A stretch of 64,000 nucleotides of DNA from Candidatus Neomicrothrix sp. UBA881 (lineage in GTDB: Bacteria > Actinomycetota > Acidimicrobiia > Acidimicrobiales > MedAcidi-G1). The first letter of the stretch is position 1. Every line of letters starts with the position of its first letter. Position numbers and translations under genes: made by a program. Below the pieces are notes generated by a model. That model worked only from the letters and a program-made list of their open reading frames with translations, did not search any database and was not told the origin of the DNA. This document shows, piece by piece, positions 18,699 to 27,080 of the stretch. The stretch is from assembly GCA_002294285.1 (NCBI GenBank), contig DBFL01000061.1, positions 2,654-66,653 of the forward strand, in the 5' to 3' direction.

Positions 18699-20323
18699 AT
18701 CGGCGCATTTTCAGCTGTCTTACGAGCCCACCTATAATCAGATTTACCATTGGGTCCTCTTTTAAGTTTTTCAACAAAAACTATACTTTTAGGCACTTTG
18801 TAGCCAGCCAACCTCTTTTTTGCATCGTTGATAATTTCCAACTCGCTGATTATCTCACCATCTTTAATTTCTACGACTGCTGCCACTGCTTCTCCCCACC
18901 GATCATCAGGTAAACCCACAACGTTACAGTCAATTATTTTGGGGTTTATCTTCAAAGCTTCTTCAACTTCTTCAGGAAAAACTTTCTCTCCGCCTGTATT
19001 TATGCATTCTGACCCTCTACCCAAAAGTGTAATTGAACCATCTTTTTCGACAGATGCCCAATCTCCCGGTATCGACCATCTTCTACCATTTATAGTTGGA
19101 AAAGTTTCCTCTGTTTTCTCATGATCTTTGTAATACCCCACCGGCAACGGGTAACCCAAAGCAAGTTTTCCTATCTGCTTAGATCCTGGTTCAACTTCTT
19201 GTCCATCTTCTCTGAGGACTTTTGTGTGTTTGCCGAGATAAAACCTTGCTGTTCCAGTGTCTTTTCTTTTTCGTGAAGTTACCTGTTTGCCCATTCCGGT
19301 TCCTTCACTGGAACCTAAAGCGTCCAAAATAGTGCAACTGTGTAAATTTAGTAGTCGTTCTTTCAACGGAGCGCTAAACATGACACCAGAAGACATCACA
19401 AGGCGGAGTGAAGAAATATCCCAACTTCTACCATCTGCAACGGATCTCTCGAGTTCATCAATCATCGGTCGGGCGAATGCATCGCCGACAATCGTGAGCA
19501 TCGTTATTTTGAACTTTTCGACTGTTTCCCATAGTTCCTTGGCATTAAATGTCTTAGAGGCAAGAGTCGCTACTAGACCTCCATGCATATGCGTGCTCAA
19601 TGCAGTCAGACTTGACGTCCCGTGCATAAGCGGAGCAGCGCAAAGTTGTCTTATTTCTTTTCCAGATCCAGTGACTCGTTTCGCAAGATCGCCTGCATCG
19701 CGTGGGGTTTCTGGGATTTCTTCACCTAGTGAGCGAAAAGTTTCTCCCATACCGCCAATGAGCCCAGAATGAGACCACATAACAGCTTTTGGACTTCCGG
19801 TGGTGCCTCCTGTGTAAAGGAACCATAGATCATCACTGGATCTTTCAAATCTCTCTAAAGGATCGTTGCTGATTGCGTCTTTATAAGACATAAACCAATC
19901 TTCGTTTGCCCCCTCTCCTATCCTTACGAAAGCTTTGAGTTTCGGACATTTTGCGCGAACCGAGTCAACCCTTTCAGTCAAACTAGAGTCGAACAATATT
20001 GCTTCAGCGTCAGAATTATTCAAAATGTAAGCGAGTTCTTCGTCTAAATATCGATAATTAACATTTGCTGGAATAGCTCTCAATTTGAAAGCTGCAAACT
20101 GACCTTCTAGATATTCCGGCCCGTTATAACAATAAAAAGCTACTTTTGAATCTCGTTTCAAACCTTTTTCATAAAATGTTCTTGCTAAAGAAGCAGAATT
20201 TCTTTCAAATTCTTTCCATGTGGTTGAAGTTTCAAGAGTAGAAATTGCCGGCAGATCGCCTATTTGATCGGCTATTGCCTCCCAGGCGTTAGCGATGTTT
20301 AAATTCCCATATGTTGCTGACAC
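18695..20323 (-). CDS. Acyl-CoA synthetase (AMP-forming)
   Basis: 542 residues, ANL superfamily. ATP loop YTGGTTGSPKAVMWSH, GSSEGTGMG, the GDWASVEKDG hinge, RGSECINTGGEKVFPEEVEE, and the C-terminal catalytic Lys in RGPNGKSDYRW are all present. It activates a carboxylic acid to its adenylate and then the CoA thioester. The G-S-E-C-I-N-T-G-G-E-K-V-F variant resembles FadD3/steroid-acid ligases of actinobacteria; with the neighbouring acyl-CoA dehydrogenases this suggests steroid- or terpenoid-derived acids (inference). It starts at GTG 20323 without a clear ribosome binding site. Confidence 0.9.
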   Translation of the reverse strand: MSATYGNLNIANAWEAIADQIGDLPAISTLETSTTWKEFERNSASLARTFYEKGLKRDSKVAFYCYNGPEYLEGQFAAFKLRAIPANVNYRYLDEELAYILNNSDAEAILFDSSLTERVDSVRAKCPKLKAFVRIGEGANEDWFMSYKDAISNDPLERFERSSDDLWFLYTGGTTGSPKAVMWSHSGLIGGMGETFRSLGEEIPETPRDAGDLAKRVTGSGKEIRQLCAAPLMHGTSSLTALSTHMHGGLVATLASKTFNAKELWETVEKFKITMLTIVGDAFARPMIDELERSVADGRSWDISSLRLVMSSGVMFSAPLKERLLNLHSCTILDALGSSEGTGMGKQVTSRKRKDTGTARFYLGKHTKVLREDGQEVEPGSKQIGKLALGYPLPVGYYKDHEKTEETFPTINGRRWSIPGDWASVEKDGSITLLGRGSECINTGGEKVFPEEVEEALKINPKIIDCNVVGLPDDRWGEAVAAVVEIKDGEIISELEIINDAKKRLAGYKVPKSIVFVEKLKRGPNGKSDYRWARKTAENAPI

Positions 20324-20377
20324 ACTTTGAGGGTATCGCAGTCATTTAATGAGACCTAGCCTGCCGCTAAAGCCCTC

Positions 20378-20383
20378 TATGAT
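20378..20383 (+). promoter_or_regulatory. Candidate -10 for a leaderless aroC transcript
   Basis: TATGAT with six bases between it and the aroC ATG, so transcription would start at or next to the A of the start codon. There is no Shine-Dalgarno before aroC. TANNNT at this distance is the usual actinobacterial pattern for leaderless mRNAs. No -35 is visible. Confidence 0.45.
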
Positions 20384-20389
20384 CTATAT

Positions 20390-21475
20390 ATGGGAAATAG
20401 TTTCGGTTCTTTGTTTAAAATTTCCACATGGGGTGAAAGCCACGGTGGCGGTGTAGGTGTAGTCATTGATGGATGTCCACCTTTGTTAGCTTTAAATGAA
20501 GTTGATATTCAACGTGATCTCGACAGGCGTCGTCCTGGGCAAAGTAAAATTACAACCCAGCGGGATGAGACAGATAATGCTGAGATACTCTCTGGTGTGT
20601 TCGAGGGAAAAACACTCGGCACTCCGATTGCAATTCTTGTCAGAAATGAAGACGCAAAACCGGAAGCTTACGAGCATTTGAAAAATACCTACCGTCCTTC
20701 TCATGCTGATTTCACTTATGATGCAAAATTTGGTATCCGTAACTGGCAAGGAGGAGGTCGCTCTAGTGCTAGAGAGACAATAGGAAGAGTAGCGGCAGGT
20801 GCAGTTGCTAGAAAGCTTTTAGATGAAACGACCGATGTGGAAGTTATTGCTTGGGTTTCACAGATCCATGACATAAAAGCTGATGTTGATACTGAAAATG
20901 TTAATTTTGATGAAATTGAAGCACAAATAACTCGTTGCCCTGACACCGAAGCGTCAGCAGCAATGGTTAAAAAAATCACAGAAGCAAAAAAAGCTGGTGA
21001 TTCCCTTGGTGGAATAGTGACATGTTTAATTCGAGGAGTTCCTGCAGGCTTAGGGGCTCCCGTTTTTGACAGGATCGAAGCTGATCTAGCAAAAGGGATG
21101 CTTTCGCTACCTGCCACAAAAGGTTTCGAGATAGGAAGTGGATTTTCTTCTGTACTCATGAAAGGTAGCGAACACAACGACGAATTTGCACCTGGTGAAA
21201 AAAATCCAATAACTAAAACGAATAATTCAGGAGGAGTTCAGGGAGGAATAACAAACGGTTCTGAAATAATTTTCCGTGTTGCTTTTAAACCTACAGCCAC
21301 AATTTCAAGCACGCAGGAAACGGTCGACAACGAAAATAATCCCGTAAGTCTCGAAGCGAAAGGGAGACACGACCCTTGTGTTTTACCCAGAGCAGTACCT
21401 ATGGTTGAAGCCATGTCTCTTCTCGTTATTGCTGACCATTGGCTGCGAGATAAATCAGTGCGCGTTTTGGATTGA
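20390..21475 (+). CDS. aroC: Chorismate synthase
   Basis: 361 residues, usual length. N-terminal [20 protein letters not shown] and the [19 protein letters not shown] signature identify AroC, which converts EPSP to chorismate with reduced FMN, the last step of the shikimate pathway. [13 protein letters not shown] and [16 protein letters not shown] complete the conserved set. No other shikimate gene lies in the window, so aroC stands alone here. It is probably expressed from a leaderless mRNA. Confidence 0.97.
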   Translation: MGNSFGSLFKISTWGESHGGGVGVVIDGCPPLLALNEVDIQRDLDRRRPGQSKITTQRDETDNAEILSGVFEGKTLGTPIAILVRNEDAKPEAYEHLKNTYRPSHADFTYDAKFGIRNWQGGGRSSARETIGRVAAGAVARKLLDETTDVEVIAWVSQIHDIKADVDTENVNFDEIEAQITRCPDTEASAAMVKKITEAKKAGDSLGGIVTCLIRGVPAGLGAPVFDRIEADLAKGMLSLPATKGFEIGSGFSSVLMKGSEHNDEFAPGEKNPITKTNNSGGVQGGITNGSEIIFRVAFKPTATISSTQETVDNENNPVSLEAKGRHDPCVLPRAVPMVEAMSLLVIADHWLRDKSVRVLD

Positions 21476-21516
21476 TGAAATTTTCCTTTGAAATTAAACT
21501 CAACTGAGGATAAAAA

Positions 21517-22320
21517 ATGAATAATGAAAAAGAATTAGAAGCATCGCAAAGATTCCAAACGAATTTACCCCTCATGCATGAGATGCCTGTTTTTGAAAAC
21601 GTTGAGGATGAGAGAAAGCACCGCAAAGAACGTCTAGCTGCAGCATTTAGAATTTTTGGAAGATACGGTTTCAGCGAGGGGGTAGCTGGACATATAACAG
21701 CAAGAGACCCTGAGGAAACTGACTGCTTTTGGGTAAATCCATTCGGAATGAACTTTAGCCATATTTCAGTTTCTGACCTTCTTCTTGTTAACCATAATGG
21801 TGATGTAATTGAAGGAAATTATGCAGTTAACCAGGCAGCATTCGCTATTCATTCTGGAATACATATGGAGAGACCTGAGATTGTTGCAGCTGCGCATTCT
21901 CACTCAATTTTTGGTAAATCTTTTTCTTCATTAGGCAAAACTCTTGATCCACTGACACAAGACAGTTGTATTTTTTATAACAACCATGTCTTATTTGACG
22001 ATTTCACAGGTGTGGTGCTCGATCCGCTCGAAGGAAAAAGAATTGCCGCAGCTTTGGGAGACTGTAAAGCTGCAATACTGAAAAATCATGGCCTTTTAAC
22101 TTTAGGTGAGACAGTCGATGAGGCGCTTTGGCTCTTCGTTACTATGGAAAGAACTTGCCAAGCGCAACTACTTGCAGAAGCAGCCGGAACTACGATTCCT
22201 ATAGATCACGAAACAGCAACGCTTACGAATAATCAGATTGGCAACGCTTTTTCGGGTTGGTTCAGCGCTCAGCCTTTGTTTGACAAAATTTTAGTTGACG
22301 AACCAGATTTACTTGACTGA
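21517..22320 (+). CDS. Class II aldolase/adducin-family protein
   Basis: 267 residues. Zinc-site His residues of the class II aldolase fold are visible in AAHSHSIFG and LKNHGLLTLG; the opening FGRYGFSEGVAGHITARDP is the adducin-like start. Members include fuculose- and ribulose-phosphate aldolases and decarboxylases, but the HITARDP..FWVNPFGMNF subtype is mostly uncharacterised. TGAGGA precedes ATG 21517. It faces the nuclease-like gene with a 4-base gap between stops. Confidence 0.85.
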   Translation: MNNEKELEASQRFQTNLPLMHEMPVFENVEDERKHRKERLAAAFRIFGRYGFSEGVAGHITARDPEETDCFWVNPFGMNFSHISVSDLLLVNHNGDVIEGNYAVNQAAFAIHSGIHMERPEIVAAAHSHSIFGKSFSSLGKTLDPLTQDSCIFYNNHVLFDDFTGVVLDPLEGKRIAAALGDCKAAILKNHGLLTLGETVDEALWLFVTMERTCQAQLLAEAAGTTIPIDHETATLTNNQIGNAFSGWFSAQPLFDKILVDEPDLLD

Positions 22321-22324
22321 TAAA

Positions 22325-22672
22325 TCAAGCCGCATCAGATAAGAAAAGTCTTTCTATATCACTTCTGTAAAGAATACGAATGCTCAAGTCTGGCCTCTGC
22401 GCTTGCAACCTACGTACCTTTCGATTTTTTCTAGTGACAAGCGACTGTTTTAAGGTCGTTACCTCTAGATAGAGATTATGCTCAGGCAAGTAAAAATCAG
22501 GAGTAAATGCTGATCTAGGTTGCCCCGCAGAGTCTCTTTCCAACACGAAAGTCGTAGGTTCGTATTCCCATTTAATTCCGTAAAAATCCAATAATTGGGC
22601 TATTTTTTCTTCAGACTCATGAGCAAACGAAGAAGAAAGACTTCTATCAGGGAGTTCGTGAACCTCGCTCAT
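22325..22672 (-). CDS. Small predicted nuclease-fold (PD-(D/E)XK-like) protein
   Basis: 115 residues, no confident family name. The pattern fits a minimal restriction-endonuclease-like fold: Glu19-20 in an N-terminal helix, AFTPDFYLP with Asp59, then LYLEVTTLK with Glu70 and Lys75, followed by a basic helix (TRKNRKVRRLQ). The acidic-x-Thr form instead of acidic-x-Lys is known among distant members. It lies 31 bases downstream of the MerR gene at the end of the garA-ftsR cluster and may be co-transcribed. Activity is a prediction from motif spacing only. Confidence 0.65.
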   Translation of the reverse strand: MSEVHELPDRSLSSSFAHESEEKIAQLLDFYGIKWEYEPTTFVLERDSAGQPRSAFTPDFYLPEHNLYLEVTTLKQSLVTRKNRKVRRLQAQRPDLSIRILYRSDIERLFLSDAA

Positions 22673-22703
22673 TTAAGAAACAGTTCCTCCGACCCTATGG
22701 CAA

Positions 22704-23180
22704 CTACTGTGCAATTGCTTGACCGTCATCTTCAATTCCTACACTCGTCTCATCAGCGCCAGGGAAAAGCTCAACTATCTTGGCATCGAGATCTTCCTTG
22801 ACGCCAGCCATGGGTAAAATATTCAACACTCCCTGTCCGTTGTGCAAAAGATCTATAATCTCCTCTTCGCCGCGTTGCACCATTACAGAAGAACCTTGAA
22901 TAACTAAATTCACTTGCACTACATCTTCATCAAGTTTCTCTTCAAGAAATTCGAAAACTCTCCGAATCAAAGCCAAACGGATACCGGCATCAATTAACGC
23001 CTTCACTGCTTTCAACTTGAGTAGATCTCGATATGAGTACCTTCTTCTTGTGCCGCTACCACTAGCGTCAGACAAAGAGGGTCTTATAAGTTCAGTTCTA
23101 GCCCAGTAATCCAATTGCCTGTATGTAATACCTACAATTTTCCTGGCTTCGTCACCGCTATAACCTTGTTCTTTGGACAT
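22704..23180 (-). CDS. MerR-family transcriptional regulator (Rv1830-like)
   Basis: 158 residues. N-terminal MerR helix-turn-helix (GYSGDEARKIVGITYRQLDYW with the wing TRRRYSYRDLLKLKAVKALI), then a helical linker and a short C-terminal effector domain; no Cys-rich metal site. The order garA-ftsR-bfn-merR matches the Rv1827-Rv1830 block of Mycobacterium, making this the Rv1830-type regulator; hpt is inserted between ftsR and bfn here. Its function is not well established. It has its own strong promoter upstream (23257-23285). Confidence 0.88.
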   Translation of the reverse strand: MSKEQGYSGDEARKIVGITYRQLDYWARTELIRPSLSDASGSGTRRRYSYRDLLKLKAVKALIDAGIRLALIRRVFEFLEEKLDEDVVQVNLVIQGSSVMVQRGEEEIIDLLHNGQGVLNILPMAGVKEDLDAKIVELFPGADETSVGIEDDGQAIAQ

Positions 23181-23256
23181 GTTCTTTCCCTCTCCCGCGC
23201 GAAAAACAGGTAAGAACTCGTATTTCGCTCAGAGAACTACATCAGTGTTATTCTAC

Positions 23257-23285
23257 ATGATAGGGGTTTACAGCCTTCAGGTCAA
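23257..23285 (-). promoter_or_regulatory. Sigma-A promoter of the MerR gene
   Basis: On the minus strand: TTGACC (23280-23285), a 17-base spacer, then TATCAT (23257-23262). Close to consensus and the clearest promoter in the window. It leaves a leader of about 70 bases before the MerR start, with GAGAGGGAAAG as ribosome binding site. Confidence 0.7.
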
Positions 23286-23319
23286 CAATTCAACCGAACA
23301 AGACTTTGGCTTTTTAGTC

Positions 23320-23808
23320 TTAACCCGCGAAATCATCGGGATTTACATTGTCTAAAAACTCTCTAAACTCCTCCACTTGAACATCCGTAACCGGTTCTTC
23401 CTGTTCAGGCGGTGCAATATATCCTGCTTCTTCCAAGACGTCCTCTTCAACAAAAACATCTGCTCCCATGCGAACCGCTAACGCAATTGCATCCGAAGGT
23501 CTTGCGGAAAGGACTTCCACGCCTGCCGGTCCTCGAAGATAGATATCTGAATAAAAAGTTCGATCCCTTAATTGTGTGACCACAACCCTTTCCAAAGTAG
23601 CTGAAAAGGTCTCCAAGACAGTAACGAAAAGGTCATGGGTCATAGGTCTAGGCGGTTCTTGACCTGCGAGAGTCAAACCTATTGCAGTGGCTTCGGGTAA
23701 ACCAATAAATATGGGCAGAAGTCGTTCACCTTCTTTTTCACGCAGAAGGATCACAGGAGTATTGGAAGGCAGAACTTGTTGAACTCCTATTACTATCATT
23801 TCATTCAT
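23320..23808 (-). CDS. Bifunctional nuclease family protein (DUF151)
   Basis: 162 residues from ATG 23808, chosen over the in-frame TTG 12 bases upstream because GGAGGGG lies right before it. DUF151/BFN signature: LREKEGERLLPIFIGLPEAT, PPRPMTHDLFVTVLE, and RPSDAIALAVRMGADVFVEE. Members are reported as DNases/RNases in plants and archaea; in actinobacteria the gene sits between the two MerR regulators and its role is open. 9 bases after hpt. Confidence 0.9.
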   Translation of the reverse strand: MNEMIVIGVQQVLPSNTPVILLREKEGERLLPIFIGLPEATAIGLTLAGQEPPRPMTHDLFVTVLETFSATLERVVVTQLRDRTFYSDIYLRGPAGVEVLSARPSDAIALAVRMGADVFVEEDVLEEAGYIAPPEQEEPVTDVQVEEFREFLDNVNPDDFAG

Positions 23809-23829
23809 CGACCCCTCCAAAACTGCAAA

Positions 23830-24426
23830 CTAGCATTCAACTATTTCTTTACCTTGAGCGATTCTTAGGATTTCATCCACCAATTTAGATTCGCCATTTG
23901 CAAACTCTTCATCTAGAACCGACTGATTAGCTGAAACCACGGAGGGTAGGTTCCTAAACATGCCTAAGTGTTCAATTCCGTAACCGACAATGAAACCCTC
24001 TTGAAGCACAAAGCCCGAATACTCAACTTTGACAGGCAGAACACGTCGATCTGAACGATCAAAGAGTGTGCAAACTCTTACCTCTGCGGGCTGATGAGTC
24101 TCAAGATGGTTTCTCAAAAAATGGAGTCGGAAGCCGGTGTCTACTACATCTTCAACGAGTAAAACATTGCGGCCAGATACATCAATACCCAAGTCTCTTG
24201 TTAGACGAACCCGCCCGGTATTTTCTTTAAATGAAGTCAGAGCAAGAAAATCTATTTCTATTTCATAATTGATCTCTCGCACAAGGTCAGCCAGAAAAGG
24301 CAGGCATCCCTTAAGCACTCCCACTACGACGCCACCATCTTTCAAGTAGTCGTCTAGTTCAGTAGCTAGTTCTCTAACCCTGCATTCAATTTCTTCTTTA
24401 TTCTGTAATAATTTTGGATAATCCAT
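23830..24426 (-). CDS. hpt: Hypoxanthine phosphoribosyltransferase
   Basis: 198 residues. PRPP-binding loop VLLVEDVVDTG in the usual position, GVLKGCLPFLADL near the N-terminus, and GFIVGYGIEHLGMFRNLPSV as the C-terminal base-binding segment. The enzyme salvages hypoxanthine/guanine with PRPP. RLHFLRNHLE after the PRPP loop is slightly unusual (Thr-Leu is more common there). It starts directly at the ftsR stop with no gap, inside the garA-ftsR-bfn-merR cluster, an insertion compared with mycobacteria. Confidence 0.9.
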   Translation of the reverse strand: MDYPKLLQNKEEIECRVRELATELDDYLKDGGVVVGVLKGCLPFLADLVREINYEIEIDFLALTSFKENTGRVRLTRDLGIDVSGRNVLLVEDVVDTGFRLHFLRNHLETHQPAEVRVCTLFDRSDRRVLPVKVEYSGFVLQEGFIVGYGIEHLGMFRNLPSVVSANQSVLDEEFANGESKLVDEILRIAQGKEIVEC

Positions 24427-25140
24427 CTACCAAGTTTCTAGTCCATCTAGTGAGAGTTTTAGTAGACACTTGTGAATTTCTCTTCCTAAAGCAACAACTT
24501 CATTCAACTCTCTCTTCGCTTCAACTCTTGATTTAAGATCCTCGCTTTTAGATTTAGCAGACAACAATTGCTCAATAACGCCTGCTTCTCTTTGAGCGGC
24601 GACAAGATACATTCTCAAATGTCTAACTTCCATACCAAGTTCAAAAAGGCGCTTTGCCGACCTGACAGTTATCAAGGCTTCACCTTCGAAAATTTGTTTG
24701 TTTCCAACTTTTCGTCCTTTTATTACACCCAATTCATTCAGTTCCTCAATTTTTTCTAATGGAACTCCAGAAGCTTTAGCTAAACCTTTAATGTCTAGAC
24801 TTATTCCTGTTGTTATTGGATCTTCTTCAAATTTTCTATCAGAGTCTGACTTTTCAGGAATTTCATCCGTCTCGAAGTCAAAACCCTTCTTATCTAGTCT
24901 CTCTTTAATAGTTTTTAAAGGAACGAAATAGTCTCTTTGTTGCCTTAGAATCCAAACAAGTTTATCCAGATCACTGGTGGAGAACTTTCGATAACCAGAC
25001 TCGGTTCTAGTTGGAGTAAGTAACCCTTGCGATTCCAAATAGCGGATCTTTGAAACTGTGATTTGCGGAAACTCTTCGATCAGATTTTCGCAAACCTGAC
25101 CTATGTTGAACAACTTCGTTTCGGACAATTCAATCTTCAA
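24427..25140 (-). CDS. ftsR: MerR-family regulator, FtsR/Rv1828 type
   Basis: 237 residues. N-terminal MerR domain with ISKIRYLE-like text (FPQITVSKIRYLESQGLLTP), TRTESGYRKFSTSDLDKL and LRQQRDYFVPLKTIKERLD, which closely match actinobacterial FtsR; a second winged-helix-like part follows (ISLDIKGLAKASGVPLEKIE). FtsR activates ftsZ in Corynebacterium and is encoded right after the FHA gene odhI/garA, as here (no gap to garA). A role in division control is therefore likely by homology. The Rv1828 family dimerises through the C-terminal part. Confidence 0.88.
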   Translation of the reverse strand: MKIELSETKLFNIGQVCENLIEEFPQITVSKIRYLESQGLLTPTRTESGYRKFSTSDLDKLVWILRQQRDYFVPLKTIKERLDKKGFDFETDEIPEKSDSDRKFEEDPITTGISLDIKGLAKASGVPLEKIEELNELGVIKGRKVGNKQIFEGEALITVRSAKRLFELGMEVRHLRMYLVAAQREAGVIEQLLSAKSKSEDLKSRVEAKRELNEVVALGREIHKCLLKLSLDGLETW

Positions 25141-25545
25141 TCAGTTCTGGGCAATTCCGTGAAAAAATACAAGTTTAAATCTCCCTACCTGAAGCACATC
25201 ACCATCTACCAATTCTTCAGACTGGATTCCTTTGGCATTTACGTAAGTGCCATTTAACGACCCCAAATCGGAAACCTTATATTCACTTCCATCTCTTTCA
25301 ATGAGAGCATGCCGTCTTGAAACCGTTACATCATCGAGAAAAATATCTGAATCTTTCCCCCTTCCAATAAGTATAGATTCGGAATCCAAAGCGTACCGTG
25401 AACCTGACTTAGGGCCAGATTCGATGACAAGTATCCCCGTGTCTACTTCAAATATCTCGCGATCTAAACGGTGAGGGATTTCTGGATCTATTTCGATCGC
25501 ATCTGTTACCTCTTCATCACTAAAGATCTCGTCTTCCCTATTCAC
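25141..25545 (-). CDS. garA: FHA-domain metabolic regulator, GarA/OdhI-like
   Basis: 134 residues. FHA core at about 56-126 with the phosphothreonine-binding residues in LIGRGKDSDIFLDD, TVSRRHA and GSLNGTYVN. GarA/OdhI inhibits 2-oxoglutarate dehydrogenase and glutamate dehydrogenase and is shut off when Ser/Thr kinases phosphorylate a Thr-Thr pair (ETTS motif) in its N-terminal tail. Here the acidic tail (residues 1-40) contains only one Thr before the FHA part, T14 in SDEEVTDAIE, and no ETTS. Placement between gcvH and ftsR is the classical one. Confidence 0.88.
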   Translation of the reverse strand: MNREDEIFSDEEVTDAIEIDPEIPHRLDREIFEVDTGILVIESGPKSGSRYALDSESILIGRGKDSDIFLDDVTVSRRHALIERDGSEYKVSDLGSLNGTYVNAKGIQSEELVDGDVLQVGRFKLVFFHGIAQN

Positions 25546-25551
25546 GAATAG

Positions 25552-25935
25552 TCACCCTTCCAGTAGGGAGCGATATGACTCAGCGTCTAAAAGTAGACCT
25601 TCTGGACTTGACCCTTCTGTAGCCATTAAACAAATCCATCCCTCTCCATATGGGTCGTCGTTTATTTTTGTTGGATATGACTCCAGGTCGTCATTAATCT
25701 CAAGAATTTTTCCACTTACTGGAGCAGAGATTTCCGAAACTGATTTACTGGACTCAACTTCTCCCAACATATTTCCCTTTTCTATCTCCAAATCGACAGC
25801 GGGTAGTTCGACGAAAACAACTTCACCTAACGCATCTTGTGCATAATCAGTCACTCCGATCCGGATTAACCCATCTCCCTCGATACGCACCCATTGGTGA
25901 TCCTCAGAATACATAAGGTCTTCAGGGATATTCAT
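25552..25935 (-). CDS. gcvH: Glycine cleavage system H protein
   Basis: 127 residues, normal length. Opening YSEDHQWVRIEGDGLIRIGV, and the lipoyl-lysine site in LGEVESSKSVSEISAPVSG (the Lys between the two Ser). It carries the aminomethyl group between the P, T and L proteins. gcvP and gcvT are not in the window; in actinobacteria gcvH often lies next to garA on its own, as here. It starts at ATG 25935 without an evident Shine-Dalgarno; I saw no glycine riboswitch in the 55-base upstream gap. Confidence 0.95.
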   Translation of the reverse strand: MNIPEDLMYSEDHQWVRIEGDGLIRIGVTDYAQDALGEVVFVELPAVDLEIEKGNMLGEVESSKSVSEISAPVSGKILEINDDLESYPTKINDDPYGEGWICLMATEGSSPEGLLLDAESYRSLLEG

Positions 25936-25990
25936 AAAGTCGAAACTAGCGTCAAAGTGCTCATTTTTATAATAGAGAAAGAAAAATTCA

Positions 25991-26569
25991 TTAAAATGAC
26001 TGGCGGTCTTGTCGACGTTCTTTCAAAACTTCCGATGCCAGCGGTATGTACATAAATGCGGCAAACCAGGAGATTATTAGTCCCGGCAAGCCACAGATAT
26101 AAGCGAAAACAGCAAAAAATTCGTTAATCGAAATAGTTGATTCGCCCGCTAAAAAAGAAGGAACAGCGAAAAGCATTGCGAATGTACCAGTTTTACCCCA
26201 CCATAAAACGTCTATTCTCCTAGCGCCTAAAAGTGCCAGCAGCACAGTCCCTCCTCCAACCAACAACTCTCTAACTAATGCAAGTACTGCAAACCAAATT
26301 GGAATTGAATCATCAACTATCAAAGCCGGTATAGCAACTATCAGAAGAAGCCTGTCAGCAGTTGGGTCCAAAATTTTTCCTAGTTCTGAAGTTTGATTGA
26401 ACTTCCTTGCAATCCACCCGTCGATCCAGTCTGTTGCTCCAAGTGCTGCTAAGAGAAGTGCAGCTGCAGATCGATCTTCAACTCCAAAAAGGATCCAAAC
26501 AAACAGGGGAATGCAAAGAAGTCGCAGAACGCTAATCAGATTAGGAATGGTAAAAATTTTGTTACCCAT
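25991..26569 (-). CDS. pgsA: CDP-alcohol phosphatidyltransferase (PgsA-like)
   Basis: 192 residues, integral membrane. Complete CDP-alcohol phosphotransferase signature: DWIDGWIAR followed after eight residues by GKILDPTADR, i.e. D-x2-D-G-x2-A-R-x8-G-x3-D-x3-D, which binds the divalent metals. Four to six membrane segments are visible. Makes phosphatidylglycerol-phosphate or a related lipid from CDP-diacylglycerol; the neighbourhood with gcvH and garA matches mycobacterial pgsA2, whose exact acceptor is unsettled. Divergent from the HIT gene. Confidence 0.88.
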   Translation of the reverse strand: MGNKIFTIPNLISVLRLLCIPLFVWILFGVEDRSAAALLLAALGATDWIDGWIARKFNQTSELGKILDPTADRLLLIVAIPALIVDDSIPIWFAVLALVRELLVGGGTVLLALLGARRIDVLWWGKTGTFAMLFAVPSFLAGESTISINEFFAVFAYICGLPGLIISWFAAFMYIPLASEVLKERRQDRQSF

Positions 26570-26661
26570 CGTGACAATCTATCCTTCTCTAGGGGCAGAA
26601 TATTCATAGCTAGGTATGGCCGTGTTTGACCAAAGAGACAATTATTGAAAAGCTAGCATTT

Positions 26662-27060
26662 ATGCCGTCAGTTTTTACTCGAATCCTCTCAAGAGAGATA
26701 CCTGGACACATACTTTGGGAGGACCCAGAGTGCTTCGCATTCCTTGACATTCGACCAATTAATCGTGGCCACACCCTGGTTGTACCCAACCAAGAAATAG
26801 ACATGTGGACAGACCTAACCGAAGAAACGGCTTCACATTGTATGAAGATCGCACAAAAAATAGGAAAAGCCCAAATGAAAGCTTTCAAACCCAACCGCAT
26901 AGGATTAATGATCGCTGGTTTTGAAGTACCGCACGTTCATCTACACGTAATACCTATTGATGATATGAGTCATTTGGACTTCGCTAATGCCAATTCAAAC
27001 ATATCCTCGGATGAACTCGCCTCAGACTTGGAGTTACTTCAGAAATGCCTCTCTAAATAA
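26662..27060 (+). CDS. HIT-family hydrolase
   Basis: 132 residues from ATG 26662, since HIT proteins commonly begin with PSVFTRI; an in-frame TTG at 26626 would add 12 residues. Conserved blocks: FTRILSREIPGHILWED, AFLDIRPINRGHTLVVP, and the histidine triad VPHVHLHVIP. These enzymes cleave nucleotide phosphoramidates or dinucleotides such as AMP-lysine or Ap4A. A lone gene between a divergent pgsA and a convergent membrane-protein gene. Confidence 0.9.
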   Translation: MPSVFTRILSREIPGHILWEDPECFAFLDIRPINRGHTLVVPNQEIDMWTDLTEETASHCMKIAQKIGKAQMKAFKPNRIGLMIAGFEVPHVHLHVIPIDDMSHLDFANANSNISSDELASDLELLQKCLSK

Positions 27061-27080
27061 GGTTCGTGAAACTTCAGATA

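Noticed and set aside
23300-23321. Intrinsic terminator after the bifunctional-nuclease gene
   Set aside because: Six-base arms (AAGACT/AGTCTT) with a ten-base loop but low G+C and no T-run on the minus strand.
25936-25990. Glycine riboswitch ahead of gcvH
   Set aside because: Only 55 bases between gcvH and pgsA, too short for the aptamer, and no recognisable conserved core.
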